DNA of 64,000 bases from JBNARI01 sp049718765 (GCA_049718765.1 JBNARI010000007.1:12758-76757), one strand, 5' to 3'; shown: positions 9,010 through 18,158, counted from the stretch's first letter. The notes: generated by a model from the letters alone, not told the origin. A program made the numbers and translations.

Positions 9010-9789
9010 TTGAGCGTAGGGATCCTCATTGCCGACGACAATAGGGACTTTTGCGAGCTTCTCAACGGATACCTGAGCACCCAGGCTGACCTTAGGGTGG
9101 TGGGCATTGCCCACAACGGCCAAGAGACTCTCAAGCTGGTGCAGAGGACGCAGCCAGACGTAATTGTGCTCGACATCATTATGCCTATGATCGATGGCCT
9201 TGGCGTGCTAGAAAGGTTAGCTTCCCTTGAACTTCGGAAGAAGCCCAAAGTGATAGTGCTGACTGCTTTCGGACATGAAAGCATCGCCCAGCGCATGGCC
9301 ATGGTTGGAGCAGATTATTACATTATGAAGCCTTTTGACCTAGACATCCTAGTCACCCGGATCAAGCAGCTTGTTGGCGCGGAAGTGGCGGATGTGAGTG
9401 CGAGTTACAGTGTGCCTGACAAAGTCCAACTCAAGGACATGGAGGTCTTGGTAAGCAACGCCATAAGGGAACTGGGCGTGCCTGCCCACATAAAGGGGTA
9501 CATGTACCTGCGGGATGCAATCATCATGGTGATAGAAAGGGTAGACCTTTTGTCTGCTGTCACTAAGGAACTTTATCCCACCATTGCCTCGAAATACAAG
9601 ACAACCTCAAGCCGGGTGGAACGGGCCATAAGGCATGCCATCGAAGTAGCCTGGACCCGCGGGAACGTGGACATGATCAACTCGGTGTTCGGGCATACGG
9701 TGAACCCAGAGCGGGGGAAGCCCACCAACTCGGAGTTCATTGCGCTTGTGGCGGACAGGCTGCGCCTTGAACAGTGCAGGAGCGCGTGA
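9010..9789 (+). CDS. spo0A: Sporulation master regulator Spo0A
   Basis: Response regulator that starts sporulation when phosphorylated. Receiver domain (residues 1-125): acidic pair in IADDNRDF, phospho-acceptor Asp in VIVLDIIMP, Thr in VIVLTAFG and Lys in MKPFDLD. The C-terminal effector domain has the conserved DNA-recognition segment TTSSRVERAIRHAIEVAW and RGNVDMINSVFG. TTG 9010 follows GGAGGGGTAA with good spacing; 259 residues fits the family. It directly follows spoIVB, a gene order conserved across spore formers. Confidence 0.97.
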   Translation: MSVGILIADDNRDFCELLNGYLSTQADLRVVGIAHNGQETLKLVQRTQPDVIVLDIIMPMIDGLGVLERLASLELRKKPKVIVLTAFGHESIAQRMAMVGADYYIMKPFDLDILVTRIKQLVGAEVADVSASYSVPDKVQLKDMEVLVSNAIRELGVPAHIKGYMYLRDAIIMVIERVDLLSAVTKELYPTIASKYKTTSSRVERAIRHAIEVAWTRGNVDMINSVFGHTVNPERGKPTNSEFIALVADRLRLEQCRSA

Positions 9790-9809
9790 TCTGGAACTAA
9801 TCATACTTG

Positions 9810-9836
9810 GGCGGGAGGGAAGCCACCCCTCCCGCC
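9810..9836 (+). terminator. Stem-loop terminator after spo0A
   Basis: Perfect 10-bp G+C-rich stem GGCGGGAGGG (9810-9819) with CCCTCCCGCC (9827-9836). The T tract is weak (TGAGCTTTGATTT). Confidence 0.6.
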
Positions 9837-9979
9837 TGAGCTTTGATTTGGTGCAAGAATGCGTAAACTTCTGTAGAGAGTTGAAGTTCAGGCGAAGGAA
9901 GCAGGGATTTGGTGATGTAAAGCGAATTACGAACAGGTGACACTTTGGTGTGGTCCGTGGCGCAGAGAGAGGGGGTGCT

Positions 9980-11033
9980 GTGTGGGTGGTTTTCCGAGAG
10001 ATGGCCCCAGCAGGGCACGAGCAAGTGTGCTTCTTTCGGGATGAGTCTTCCGGATTGAGATCTATCGTTGCCATCCACAACACTGCGCTGGGACCTGCGC
10101 TTGGCGGATGCGGGATGTGGCCCTACGGGAGCGAGGAAGAGGCTCTTGAGGACGCGCTGCGCCTTTCCCGTGCCATGACTTATAAGAACGCGGTGGCGGA
10201 AAGGCGGTGATACTCGCAGACCCGCGTAGGCACAAAAGCGAGGCGCTGTTACGCGCGTTTGGAAAGTTCGTGGAGTGCTTGGCCGGCAGATATATAACCG
10301 CAGAGGACGTGGGAATTAGCTGTGAAGACATGGAGTACGTTCGCATGGAAACCAGATACGTAGCAGGCCTGAGACAAACCAGTGGAGACCCGTCCATCCT
10401 GTGACGGCTTTCGGAGTGTACCGTGGGATGAAGGCGTGCGCCAGATGGCGATTTGGAGACGAAAGGCTCAGGAGCAGGACCGTGGTGGTGCAGGGACTGG
10501 GTCACGTGGGGCTGTGCTTAGTGAAACACTTGGTGGATGAGGGTGCAAACGTGATTGGCTGCGACATATATCGGGATAGGGTTGACGCAGCCGTAAGGGA
10601 GTTCAAGATACGCGTGGTTCCTCCTGAGGCGGTCTTCGACCAGGAGTGCGACATCTTTTCGCCATGTGCCCTCGGCGGTGTGATCAACGATTCCACTGTG
10701 GCGCGGCTGAAGTGTGCGGTAGTTGCTGGTGCCGCTAACAACCAGCTGGCGGAAGCAAAGCATGCCAAGATGTTAGAGGAGAGGGGCATATTGTACGCTC
10801 CAGACTTTGTAATTAACGGCGGGGGAGTGATCAACTGCTCTTTGGAGTTCGAGCCAGGTGGGTACAACCGGGAGAAAGCATATGCCAGGGCTGCTACAAT
10901 TTTTGATAAGTTGATTGGGGTGTTCCAAATTGCGAGGGAAAAGGGTGTCACAACCCACATGGCTGCAGAAATGATGGCAGAGGAAAGGATTAGGGCTGTG
11001 TCTGCACTCAACCGGATTTGGTTACGGCGCTAA
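9980..11033 (+). pseudogene. Broken leucine/phenylalanine/valine dehydrogenase
   Basis: The three forward frames read in succession as one Glu/Leu/Phe/Val dehydrogenase (leucine dehydrogenase type): AIHNTALGPALGG and LSRAMTYKNA in frame 1, then GGGKAVILADP and RYITAEDVG in frame 2, then VTAFGVYRGMKA, the NAD-binding VVVQGLGHVG and FVINGGGVI in frame 3. The first break, near 10193, removes several codons between YKNA and the catalytic-lysine motif GGGK. The second, near 10399, is a net 2-nt insertion (or 1-nt loss) just before VTAFG. It would have supplied 2-oxoacids for the oxidoreductase genes downstream. Two independent lesions argue for decay, though read errors are not excluded. Confidence 0.85.
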
Positions 11034-11395
11034 AGGGCGTGCAGTATCTACCAAAACGGTGCACCGAGAAGGTCAATCCGGATACACTGGGGGAAGGAAA
11101 AAGGATAAGCCGTGCGGTCAGGGCAGAGGCTCCCACTGCGCTTGGCTTGTCCCGTGGCAGCGGAAGGTGTATTTCTCTGCCATGGCACGATTTGAAGCGG
11201 TTGGCCGCGCGGGAGCTCTGCAGCCCGCTAAGTGCATGCGGGTTGGGACCGAAACAAGAGGCATGGAAACCGCCCTGCCCGAACTGAGGGCGGTGCTCTG
11301 GGGCAAATCAGGTATGAGAAAGGAGGCGAAAGCCTGGTGTGGGGGCCGGCTTGGCTGTGATTAGCACAGTCAAGTTTGCTGAACCAGGGTAAGGT
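11034..11395. other. Unassigned 362-nt gap with two strong hairpins
   Basis: No recognisable protein in any frame. It contains ACCGCCCT/AGGGCGGT (11269-11276 with 11287-11294) and CTTGGCTGTG/CACAGTCAAG (11350-11359 with 11365-11374, one G-U pair), the latter just ahead of the ferredoxin gene. It could be a leader RNA, or the remains of another gene lost with the broken dehydrogenase. In related organisms butyrate kinase-type genes often occupy this position, but I see no trace of one. Confidence 0.5.
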
Positions 11396-11602
11396 ATGGA
11401 GGCAAAGGTGTCTTTCGATGAGGCGGCGTGCAAGGGGTGCGGCCTGTGCGTGGCAGCGTGCCCGAAGAAGATAATAGCGCTCTCGGAACAAATTAACGTC
11501 TTGGGATACCACCCTGCCCGAGTGGAAAAACAGGACGAGTGCATAAGTTGCGCCTTGTGTGCGAGGATGTGCCCCGATTGCGTGATCAGTGTGTACAGGT
11601 GA
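11396..11602 (+). CDS. 2-Oxoacid:ferredoxin oxidoreductase delta subunit (2[4Fe-4S] ferredoxin)
   Basis: 68 residues with two classic cluster motifs, CKGCGLCVAACP and CISCALCARMCP, each giving CxxCxxCxxxCP. It would pass electrons from the TPP-containing subunit to soluble ferredoxin. First gene of a tight four-gene operon whose subunits are small and separate, as in 2-ketoisovalerate (VOR) or 2-oxoglutarate (KOR) enzymes. Start ATG 11396 behind GGGTAAGG. Confidence 0.92.
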   Translation: MEAKVSFDEAACKGCGLCVAACPKKIIALSEQINVLGYHPARVEKQDECISCALCARMCPDCVISVYR

Positions 11603-11617
11603 AAGGTGGGACGATCG

Positions 11618-12694
11618 GTGGCCGAAAAAGTGCTAGTCAAGGGGAACGAAGCCATTGCCGAGGCTGCAATCCGGGCTGGGTGCAGGTTTTTCTTCGGATA
11701 CCCCATCACGCCCCAAAACGAGATCACAGAGTACATGGCCAGGCGCATGCCAGAGGTTGGAGGGGTTTTCCTTCAGGCTGAAAGCGAAATTGCAGCAATA
11801 AACATGGTGTACGGCGTAGCTGCAGCGGGAGCTAGGGTGATGACGTCTTCTTCTGGGCCCGGAATCAGCTTGAAACAGGAGGGCATTTCGTACCTGGCGG
11901 GGGCAGAACTTCCCTGTGTCATTGTAAACATGATGAGAGGCGGACCAGGGCTTGGAGGGATTCAGCCAGCGCAATCCGACTACTTCCAGGCAACGAAAGG
12001 TGGAGGTCATGGGGATTACCGCCTGGTAGTGTACGGACCGGCTTCAATCCAAGAGGCGGTGGACCTGATGGCCTACGCCTTCGACGTGGCCGAGAAGTAC
12101 CGGAACCCGGTGATGCTCCTGGGGGACGGCATGCTTGGCCAGATGATGGAGCCTGTGGAATTCCCGGAATTCAGGCAGTTGGGTAGCTCGAGCAAGCCTT
12201 GGGTGACGGATGGAGCTAAGGGCCGCCCACCCCGGGTGATTACTTCCCTTTACTTGAACCCAGAAGAGCTGGACGCCCATTGTTGGGCAATCCAGCGCAA
12301 GTACGCCGAAATCCGTCGAAATGAAGTAAGGGTTCAGGTGGAAATGATGGACGAGGCGGAGTACTGCTTGGTTGCCTATGGCACCATGGCGCGCATTTGC
12401 AGGTCTGCGCTTGAGAGGTGCCGTCAAGAAGGTATCAAAGTGGGGCTCATCCGTCCTATTACACTGTGGCCTTTCCCAAGCGCCACATTACGGGAGTACG
12501 CGGCCAGTCTAAAGGCAGTAGTCACCGTGGAGATGAGCGCGGGTCAGATGGTGGAAGACGTGATGCTTGCTGTGAACGGGCAGGCTCCCGTGCATTTCTA
12601 CGGCAGGACAGGGGGCGCAGTGCCCACCCCCAAGGAGATAGTTGCCAAACTCCAGATGGTTGCAAAACACCCTGAGGAAGGAAGGTTGAACTGA
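11618..12694 (+). CDS. 2-Oxoacid:ferredoxin oxidoreductase alpha subunit (VorA/KorA type)
   Basis: Oxidative decarboxylation of a 2-oxoacid to its acyl-CoA. The N-terminal pyrimidine-binding domain has FFGYPITPQNEI and the conserved TSSSGPGISLKQEG, then the RGGPGLGG and KGGGHGDY segments; the transketolase C-terminal domain follows (MARICRSAL, RPITLWPFP). The gene order (delta, alpha, beta, gamma) and the upstream branched-chain amino acid dehydrogenase remnant favour 3-methyl-2-oxobutanoate (branched-chain) as substrate, but 2-oxoglutarate cannot be excluded from sequence. GTG 11618 is preceded by GAAAGGTGGGA; the frame is open to 11606. Confidence 0.9.
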   Translation: MAEKVLVKGNEAIAEAAIRAGCRFFFGYPITPQNEITEYMARRMPEVGGVFLQAESEIAAINMVYGVAAAGARVMTSSSGPGISLKQEGISYLAGAELPCVIVNMMRGGPGLGGIQPAQSDYFQATKGGGHGDYRLVVYGPASIQEAVDLMAYAFDVAEKYRNPVMLLGDGMLGQMMEPVEFPEFRQLGSSSKPWVTDGAKGRPPRVITSLYLNPEELDAHCWAIQRKYAEIRRNEVRVQVEMMDEAEYCLVAYGTMARICRSALERCRQEGIKVGLIRPITLWPFPSATLREYAASLKAVVTVEMSAGQMVEDVMLAVNGQAPVHFYGRTGGAVPTPKEIVAKLQMVAKHPEEGRLN

Positions 12695-13446
12695 TGGCAA
12701 CGGTTGTGTTCCAGCGCCCGAGGTCACTAAAGGGCGTGGTGACCCACTACTGCCCGGGTTGCTCCCACGGAATTGCCCACAGGCTTGTAGCCGAAGCCAT
12801 AGACAAGTTGGGCATCAGGGAAATCACTGTTGGCGTGGCTTCTGTGGGCTGCTCCGTACTGGCTTACAACTACTTCGATTGCGACTTCGTACAGGCGGCT
12901 CACGGCAGGGCTCCTGCTGTGGCCACTGGCATTAAGCGGGTCATTCCCGAAAGGGTGGTGTTCACATACCAGGGAGACGGCGACCTAGCGGCCATAGGCA
13001 CCGCGGAAATTGTGCATGCCGCGGCCAGAGGTGAAAACATCACTGTGATCTTCGTGAACAACGGGATATATGGCATGACCGGTGGCCAAATGGCACCAAC
13101 CACATTGGTGGGCGAACGCACTACCACCAGCCCTTCGGGCAGAGAACCTTCCGTAGCCGGCTATCCCATTCGGGTTTGCGAAATGCTGGCAACATTGGAA
13201 GGTGCCCACTACGTTGCAAGGGCTTCATTGCACGACCCTGCCAACGTGTTGAGGGCGGGGAGGTACGTGCTGAAGGCGTTCCAGTGCCAAATCGAAAGGA
13301 AGGGGTTTGCCATTGTGGAGTTGCTTTCGGCATGCCCGACCAACTGGGGCGTAAGGCCCACTGAGGCTCTGGAATTGGTGCGGGACAAGATGATCCCGTT
13401 TTTCCCGCTGGGGGAGTTCAAAGGAGGCGCCAAGGGTGAAGCATGA
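12694..13446 (+). CDS. 2-Oxoacid:ferredoxin oxidoreductase beta subunit (TPP-binding)
   Basis: 250 residues. The TPP-binding motif is GDGDLAAIG with the downstream NNGIYGMTGGQ, and the Cys of YCPGCSHGIAH near the N-terminus is the conserved first cysteine of these subunits. HGRAPAVATGIK is the substrate-side loop. Start ATG overlaps the alpha stop by one base, so the subunits are translationally coupled. Confidence 0.93.
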   Translation: MATVVFQRPRSLKGVVTHYCPGCSHGIAHRLVAEAIDKLGIREITVGVASVGCSVLAYNYFDCDFVQAAHGRAPAVATGIKRVIPERVVFTYQGDGDLAAIGTAEIVHAAARGENITVIFVNNGIYGMTGGQMAPTTLVGERTTTSPSGREPSVAGYPIRVCEMLATLEGAHYVARASLHDPANVLRAGRYVLKAFQCQIERKGFAIVELLSACPTNWGVRPTEALELVRDKMIPFFPLGEFKGGAKGEA

Positions 13447-13978
13447 AATCATCATCGCCGGGTTTGGTGGCCAAGGTGTAATGGTTGCTGGAGAACTGCT
13501 GGCGTATGGAGGCATGCTGGAAGGCAAAAAGGTGTCTTGGCTGCCATCGTATGGTCCCGAAATGAGGGGTGGCACTGCAAACTGCTCAGTGGTGGTATCT
13601 GACACTGAGATTGCCTCGCCCCTGGTAACCGAGCCCACAGCTGTGGTGGTGATGAACAGGCCTTCCCTGGACAAGTTCGAAGACTGGCTGGTGCTTGGGG
13701 GCGTCTTGGTGGTCAACACTTCATTGGTTAACAGGGATCCTGTCAGGCCCGATTTAGATATTGTGAAAGTGCCGTGCAACGAAATCGCTTACCGCCTTGG
13801 ACTGGACAAGGTGGCGAATATGGTTGCCCTAGGCGCCCTAATAGCCCGTACCGGAGTGGTGCAACTTGACTCAATTGAACAGGCACTGCGGAAACTGTTT
13901 CCTCCCAACAGGCAGAATCTGATACCATTGAATTTGCAGGCGCTTCGGAAAGGGGTCGAGTTGGGGAAGGAGGGGTGA
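13436..13978 (+). CDS. 2-Oxoacid:ferredoxin oxidoreductase gamma subunit
   Basis: 180 residues of the PorC/KorC/VorC gamma domain, with the signature IIIAGFGGQGVM at the N-terminus and SYGPEMRGGTANC that follows it. Overlaps the beta gene by 11 nt (GTG 13436). Completes the four-subunit enzyme. Confidence 0.93.
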   Translation: MKHEIIIAGFGGQGVMVAGELLAYGGMLEGKKVSWLPSYGPEMRGGTANCSVVVSDTEIASPLVTEPTAVVVMNRPSLDKFEDWLVLGGVLVVNTSLVNRDPVRPDLDIVKVPCNEIAYRLGLDKVANMVALGALIARTGVVQLDSIEQALRKLFPPNRQNLIPLNLQALRKGVELGKEG

Positions 13979-13991
13979 GGCTGTTACCGGG

Positions 13992-14702
13992 ATGACGGAG
14001 AAACAGGTCCAGGTAAACGAGTTGGAGGAGATTATAAGCAAGCTGCAGGGGGTTTTGTCTTGCAGGGTAATTGTGAACGACTGGGGCGCCATAGAGGAGA
14101 TTCACGTACTGGCTTCCGCTGAAAAGAACCCGAAGCAACTGGTTAGGGACATCGAGAGTGCCCTTGCTGCGAAATGGGGGATAAAGCTTGACCACAGGAA
14201 AATTAGCGTGGCCCAGCTTGAACCCGATGCTGTTCTGCGGGGCATAGAGCGCGTGCAGCTATGGGAGTTGACTGTCACAAATAACGTCACCACGAATCAG
14301 ATGCAGGTTTCTGTAATCGTTTCCGACTGTGGCAAGAAGCTGAGGGGAGTGGCTGAGGGTCTTGCCCTTTCAAGGGACGCCTCGAACAAGCTTGTAGCGG
14401 TGGCTGCCGTGGAGGCGGTCAACAGCTCTCTCAAGGAGCCGTACCGGTTCACCCTGGAAGATACCTTCACCGTCACGACACCCCACGGCCGGAGCGTGGT
14501 TGTATCCATAGTAGGTCTTGTGGGTGCCCCTTCCGAAACGGGTTTGCTTGTGGGAAGCTCAATTGTGAAGGGTGAGGGGTTCCAGGCTTGCGTGAAGTCT
14601 GTCCTGGATGCCATCAACAGGAAGATTGGGTACTTGCCGAGGAAATGGGAGTCCGTGTTGGAAAACGTTGAGCCAGAGGCTACCCACGAGGTGGTCAAAT
14701 GA
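13992..14702 (+). CDS. Conserved-looking protein of unknown function
   Basis: 236 residues, soluble, not recognised. The N-terminal 75 residues read as a small alpha/beta domain (VNELEEIISKLQG, then VRDIESALAAKWGIKLDH). The remainder looks like a second alpha/beta domain containing LALSRDASNKLVAVAAVEAV, a stretch of beta strands and GLLVGSSIVKGEG. It has a strong ribosome site (AGGAGGGG) and its stop overlaps the Nudix start in ATGA, so it belongs to an operon with nudF-like and possibly the vor genes. No catalytic motif seen. Confidence 0.8.
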   Translation: MTEKQVQVNELEEIISKLQGVLSCRVIVNDWGAIEEIHVLASAEKNPKQLVRDIESALAAKWGIKLDHRKISVAQLEPDAVLRGIERVQLWELTVTNNVTTNQMQVSVIVSDCGKKLRGVAEGLALSRDASNKLVAVAAVEAVNSSLKEPYRFTLEDTFTVTTPHGRSVVVSIVGLVGAPSETGLLVGSSIVKGEGFQACVKSVLDAINRKIGYLPRKWESVLENVEPEATHEVVK

Positions 14703-15235
14703 TTGAAGAGCGTCTGGAATCGGAGTTAGTATACCAGGGTAAAATATTGCGCCTGAGGCGGGATAAGGTGCTCCTAGCCAACGGCAGAGTTGCGCTGCGA
14801 GAAGTTGTGGAACACCCTGGAGCAGTTGGCATTATTGCTACCGAAGGGGACCAAGTGGTGCTTGTTAAACAGTATCGGTACCCGGTCGGAGCAGAGCTGC
14901 TGGAGATACCTGCTGGAAAGCTTGAACCGGGGGAGTCACCCGACGAGTGCGCCCGAAGGGAATTGAGGGAGGAGACAGGACTCCTCGCGTCACGCCTTGA
15001 ACACTTGTGCAGCTTTCATACAAGCCCAGGCTTTTCCGACGAGATGTTGCACTTGTTTTGGGCTTCAGAGTTGAATCGCGCTTGGCCCGACCCAGACGGT
15101 GACGAGCAACTAGTGGTAGAAAGGCTCACCATCGCTGAGGCAAAGCGCCTGATATACGCTGGGGAGATCAGGGATGCAAAGACCATAACTGCAGTGCTCC
15201 TGCTAGAGGACATACTCAAGGCTCGCGGCGCATAG
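14699..15235 (+). CDS. nudF: Nudix hydrolase, ADP-ribose pyrophosphatase type
   Basis: 178 residues. Complete Nudix box: G at GKLEPGESPDECARRELREE continuing TGL, matching Gx5Ex7REUxEExGU. The preceding EIPAG and upstream LVKQYRYPVG are typical of ADP-ribose pyrophosphatases. Splits ADP-ribose and related sugars into AMP and sugar phosphate. In Firmicutes this gene commonly lies just upstream of spoIIM, as here. Confidence 0.92.
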   Translation: MIEERLESELVYQGKILRLRRDKVLLANGRVALREVVEHPGAVGIIATEGDQVVLVKQYRYPVGAELLEIPAGKLEPGESPDECARRELREETGLLASRLEHLCSFHTSPGFSDEMLHLFWASELNRAWPDPDGDEQLVVERLTIAEAKRLIYAGEIRDAKTITAVLLLEDILKARGA

Positions 15236-15239
15236 CATT

Positions 15240-15938
15240 TTGGTTGATGAGGAAGGGCAAAAGGGGGCAGTACCCGGACCTGTCCGGGAGCGCCGATTGA
15301 GCAAAGGTTATCTTAACAACCTTTTTGAACACGTGGCCCGAGCTTGGGTTTGTCTACTGGTGGTTGCTGCAGTCTTCGTTTGCGGCACGTGTGCGGGAGC
15401 TTACTGCGTGAGACTTGCCGATGCCGAGGAGCTTGAGGAGCTCAGCAGTTACGTTTCGGTTTTCGTGGGAAGGCTGGGCTCCGCAGACTTTGAACTGTCA
15501 CCCCTTGTAACTTTCTATGCAAGTGTGGCCCAGGTACTGCGGACGATTTTTTTCGTCTGGCTGCTCGGGGTGACGGTCGTTGGCATCCCTGCTGTTTGGG
15601 CAGCGGTTTTCGTTAGGGGCTTTGCCAGTGGGTTCAGTGTTGCGTTCCTGGCCGAGGAGATGGGCGTTGGCGGGGTTGTGTTTGCTGCGTGCGCTATACT
15701 CCCCCAAAGCCTCTTCCTCGTGTCCGGTCTTGTGCTTGCTGGGACTTTGGCCACTTGGTTTTCCTGGCGGATATTGCAGCAAAGGAAGGCCGGAAGGAAG
15801 ATGGATTTCCTGGGAGAGTTCATGGGGTACACTTCGCTTTTTGCGGCTTGCGCAGCCCTATCGCTGCTGGGCAGCCTAGTGGAGGGGTGGATAACGCCCC
15901 TCCTTATGAAGGTGGGGTCAAGTTTTATTGCCAGGTGA
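15240..15938 (+). CDS. spoIIM: Stage II sporulation protein M
   Basis: 232-residue polytopic membrane protein with about five hydrophobic segments (roughly 38-62, 95-135, 140-165 and 200-225, several doubled) and the family FxNN-type N-terminus (GYLNNLFEHV). SpoIIM works with SpoIID and SpoIIP in septal peptidoglycan removal and engulfment. The TTG 15240 start has a weak ribosome site; TTG 15297 is an alternative. Its 3' end overlaps the convergent dacF gene by 14 nt. Confidence 0.9.
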   Translation: MVDEEGQKGAVPGPVRERRLSKGYLNNLFEHVARAWVCLLVVAAVFVCGTCAGAYCVRLADAEELEELSSYVSVFVGRLGSADFELSPLVTFYASVAQVLRTIFFVWLLGVTVVGIPAVWAAVFVRGFASGFSVAFLAEEMGVGGVVFAACAILPQSLFLVSGLVLAGTLATWFSWRILQQRKAGRKMDFLGEFMGYTSLFAACAALSLLGSLVEGWITPLLMKVGSSFIAR

Positions 15939-17079
15939 TGAGCTTCCTGAGGAATTTCAGGAAGGTGCCCACCAGGGATATCTGGGGAACGTCTTCTGCT
16001 GCCAGGAGGTCCACCCTTTTCACTTCTTGTTTGCCTTTCAGTAGTATGGCTTGCCCTACTTTCTGCCCCTTCTTTACAGGCGCTGGAATGGACTGGGGCA
16101 AGTCGTACTTTACCGACACAGTGCCCTCTTCTCCTTTCCTAACGGTGAGTGCCAGGTCGGCTGAGGCGACAACTGCCACCGAAGTCTTGGCGCCTTTGGT
16201 TACCACCACTGAAGCCACCTGGGCTTGCTTTGAGCCGAATTCCACTGCGGTGAAGTTGGCAAAGCCATAGTTGAGTAGCTTGGTGGCATCGTTGAACCGC
16301 GCTTGCGAAGACGGCGCGCCCATGACAACTGCTATCAGCCTGGTGTTGCCCCGCTTTGCGGTGGCAGCAACGCAATATCCAGCCTTGCTGGTGCTTCCCG
16401 TCTTGAGGCCGTCGCACCCGGGGTAAAACACCAGAAGCTTGTTGGGATTGTACAGGTCAAACTTGCCCTCCCTGAACTTTTCATGGTATATCTTGGTAAG
16501 CTCAAGCACTCCTGGCACTGAGACCGCGTACTTGCTAAGCAAGGCAACGTCATAGGCAGTGGTGTAGTGGTCTGGATGATCCAGGCCATGGCAGTTGACG
16601 AAGTTGGTGTCCTTCATTCCGAGGCTGCGAGCCTTTTCGTTCATGAGTTTGACGAACTGATCCTCTGTGCCTGCCACATGCTCGGCTACCACCACGGCTG
16701 CGTCGTTGGCTGAACCCACCACCATTGCCTTGAGCCAATCTGACAGCTTGAAAGTCTCCCCTGGCTCAGTGTACACCTCGCTTCCCCCAAGGTCCCACGC
16801 GTTTTCTGAAGCTGAAACCTGATCGTCCACGGACACCTTGCCTGAGTTTACTGCCTCCATTGCGAGCACCAGGGTCATGACCTTGGTAATGCTTGCAGGT
16901 GCTTTGCGCACATGAGCGGCCTTCTCAAAGAGCACCTCTCCCGACTGGGGTTCGAGGAGCACTGCGCACTCTGACTCTATCTTCAGTTCCTGGGCAAGCG
17001 CGCTGCGCTGTCCGAGGAAGGACGCCGTACAAACCAGAAACGCAATTAGTGCGGCTGCTGCGGCGAACTTCGGCTTCAC
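15925..17079 (-). CDS. dacF: D-alanyl-D-alanine carboxypeptidase (DacF/PBP5 family)
   Basis: 384 residues. Signal peptide (residues 1-29, hydrophobic and ending LAQ), serine-peptidase S11 domain with the three active-site motifs SITK (SxxK), SAND (SxN) and KTGS (KTG), then the C-terminal PBP5-associated beta domain and an amphipathic tail (GTFLKFLRKLI) for membrane anchoring. Trims peptidoglycan side chains; sporulation versions control cortex cross-linking. Unlike the Bacillus order dacF-spoIIAA, it is on the opposite strand from spoIIA with xerD in between. Confidence 0.94.
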   Translation of the reverse strand: MKPKFAAAAALIAFLVCTASFLGQRSALAQELKIESECAVLLEPQSGEVLFEKAAHVRKAPASITKVMTLVLAMEAVNSGKVSVDDQVSASENAWDLGGSEVYTEPGETFKLSDWLKAMVVGSANDAAVVVAEHVAGTEDQFVKLMNEKARSLGMKDTNFVNCHGLDHPDHYTTAYDVALLSKYAVSVPGVLELTKIYHEKFREGKFDLYNPNKLLVFYPGCDGLKTGSTSKAGYCVAATAKRGNTRLIAVVMGAPSSQARFNDATKLLNYGFANFTAVEFGSKQAQVASVVVTKGAKTSVAVVASADLALTVRKGEEGTVSVKYDLPQSIPAPVKKGQKVGQAILLKGKQEVKRVDLLAAEDVPQISLVGTFLKFLRKLITWQ

Positions 17080-17273
17080 AACGGTAACCCCCCAGTTTCC
17101 CAGCTCAGGTCGTCGTGATTAATTTTCCCACCGTGATGCTATTCATGCAGAATAAGCCCGACTTTCTTGACATATTAATGTCTAGGGAAAAGCACGGTTC
17201 TTAGGAAGGATTTTCCGTCAACGGCTAGAAAATTACTTTATGTGAAGGCCTTCGGAGAGAGGAGGCGTGCTCG

Positions 17274-18158
17274 TTGGACCCCTTAATTAGCGAGTTCATC
17301 GACTACTTGAGCACCGAAAAGGGCTTGGCGTTAAACACTCTGGAGTCTTACGGGCGTGACCTAAAGCAATATCAGGACTACCTCAAGTCCGATGGCGCTT
17401 CGATTTCTGACGTGTCCCGCGCCAAGGTGATAGACTACCTGCTTTACCTTCAAAAACAGGGCAAGGCGACCGCAACTATTGCGCGCAGGCTTGCGGCGCT
17501 CAGGGCGTTTTACCAATTCCTGGTGAGGCAGAAGAGGCTTGAACACGATCCCACGGCCGACCTCGAATCTCCCAGGCTGGAAAGGCGACTGCCCAACGTG
17601 CTGACTGTGAAAGAAGTAGAGGCTTTGTTGAGACAACCGTCCACGGGTGATCCGGCGGGACTTCGCGACAAGGCCATGCTGGAACTGCTATATGCCACGG
17701 GAATTCGGGTGTCCGAACTGATTTCCTTGAACGTGGGCGATATCGATTTGACCATGGAGTATTTGAGGTGCACGGGCAAGGGAGCCAAGGAGCGCCTGAT
17801 ACCCGTGGGCTCTGTCGCGGTAAGGTACGTCAAGGAGTATTTGGCTCACGGTAGGCCTAAACTGGTGTGCGACGCCAACGAACAGGCCCTGTTTGTAAAT
17901 CATCACGGCAAACGCCTCACAAGGCAAGGATTCTGGAAAATAGTGAAGAAGTATGCTTCCAGGGCCAGGATAAACAAAGACATCACTCCTCACACTTTGA
18001 GGCATTCCTTTGCCACTCACCTGCTGGAAAACGGCGCTGACCTCAGGTCAGTTCAGGAAATGCTGGGGCATGCAGACATCTCCACCACTCAAGTGTACAC
18101 CCACCTCACCAAGGGGAGACTGAAGGAAGTGTACGCCCGCGCACACCCCAGGGCATAG
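17274..18158 (+). CDS. xerD: Tyrosine site-specific recombinase XerD
   Basis: 294 residues with SAM-like N-terminal core-binding domain (GLALNTLESYGRDL) and the catalytic domain. Catalytic residues visible: Arg in ATGIRVSEL, Lys in GKGAKER, HTLRHSFATHLLE (HxxR), His in MLGHADISTTQVYTH and the Tyr nucleophile in that same stretch. Resolves chromosome dimers at dif. TTG 17274 lies 10 nt after GAGAGGAGG. A XerD-type recombinase next to spoIIA is common in Firmicutes. Confidence 0.93.
   Translation: MDPLISEFIDYLSTEKGLALNTLESYGRDLKQYQDYLKSDGASISDVSRAKVIDYLLYLQKQGKATATIARRLAALRAFYQFLVRQKRLEHDPTADLESPRLERRLPNVLTVKEVEALLRQPSTGDPAGLRDKAMLELLYATGIRVSELISLNVGDIDLTMEYLRCTGKGAKERLIPVGSVAVRYVKEYLAHGRPKLVCDANEQALFVNHHGKRLTRQGFWKIVKKYASRARINKDITPHTLRHSFATHLLENGADLRSVQEMLGHADISTTQVYTHLTKGRLKEVYARAHPRA

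Noticed and set aside
10401..11033. Intact short NAD-binding protein
   Set aside because: It lines up as the C-terminal part of a leucine-type dehydrogenase whose N-terminal parts are in the two preceding frames, so it is a pseudogene fragment.
11018..11364. Two overlapping forward frames in the gap after the dehydrogenase remnant
   Set aside because: Composition is unlike neighbouring proteins and no motif or ribosome site supports them.
17161..17200. TTGACA-type promoter before xerD
   Set aside because: TTGACA at 17167 has no acceptable -10 at 16-18 nt; the short GACAT/ATGTC dyad there could be chance.
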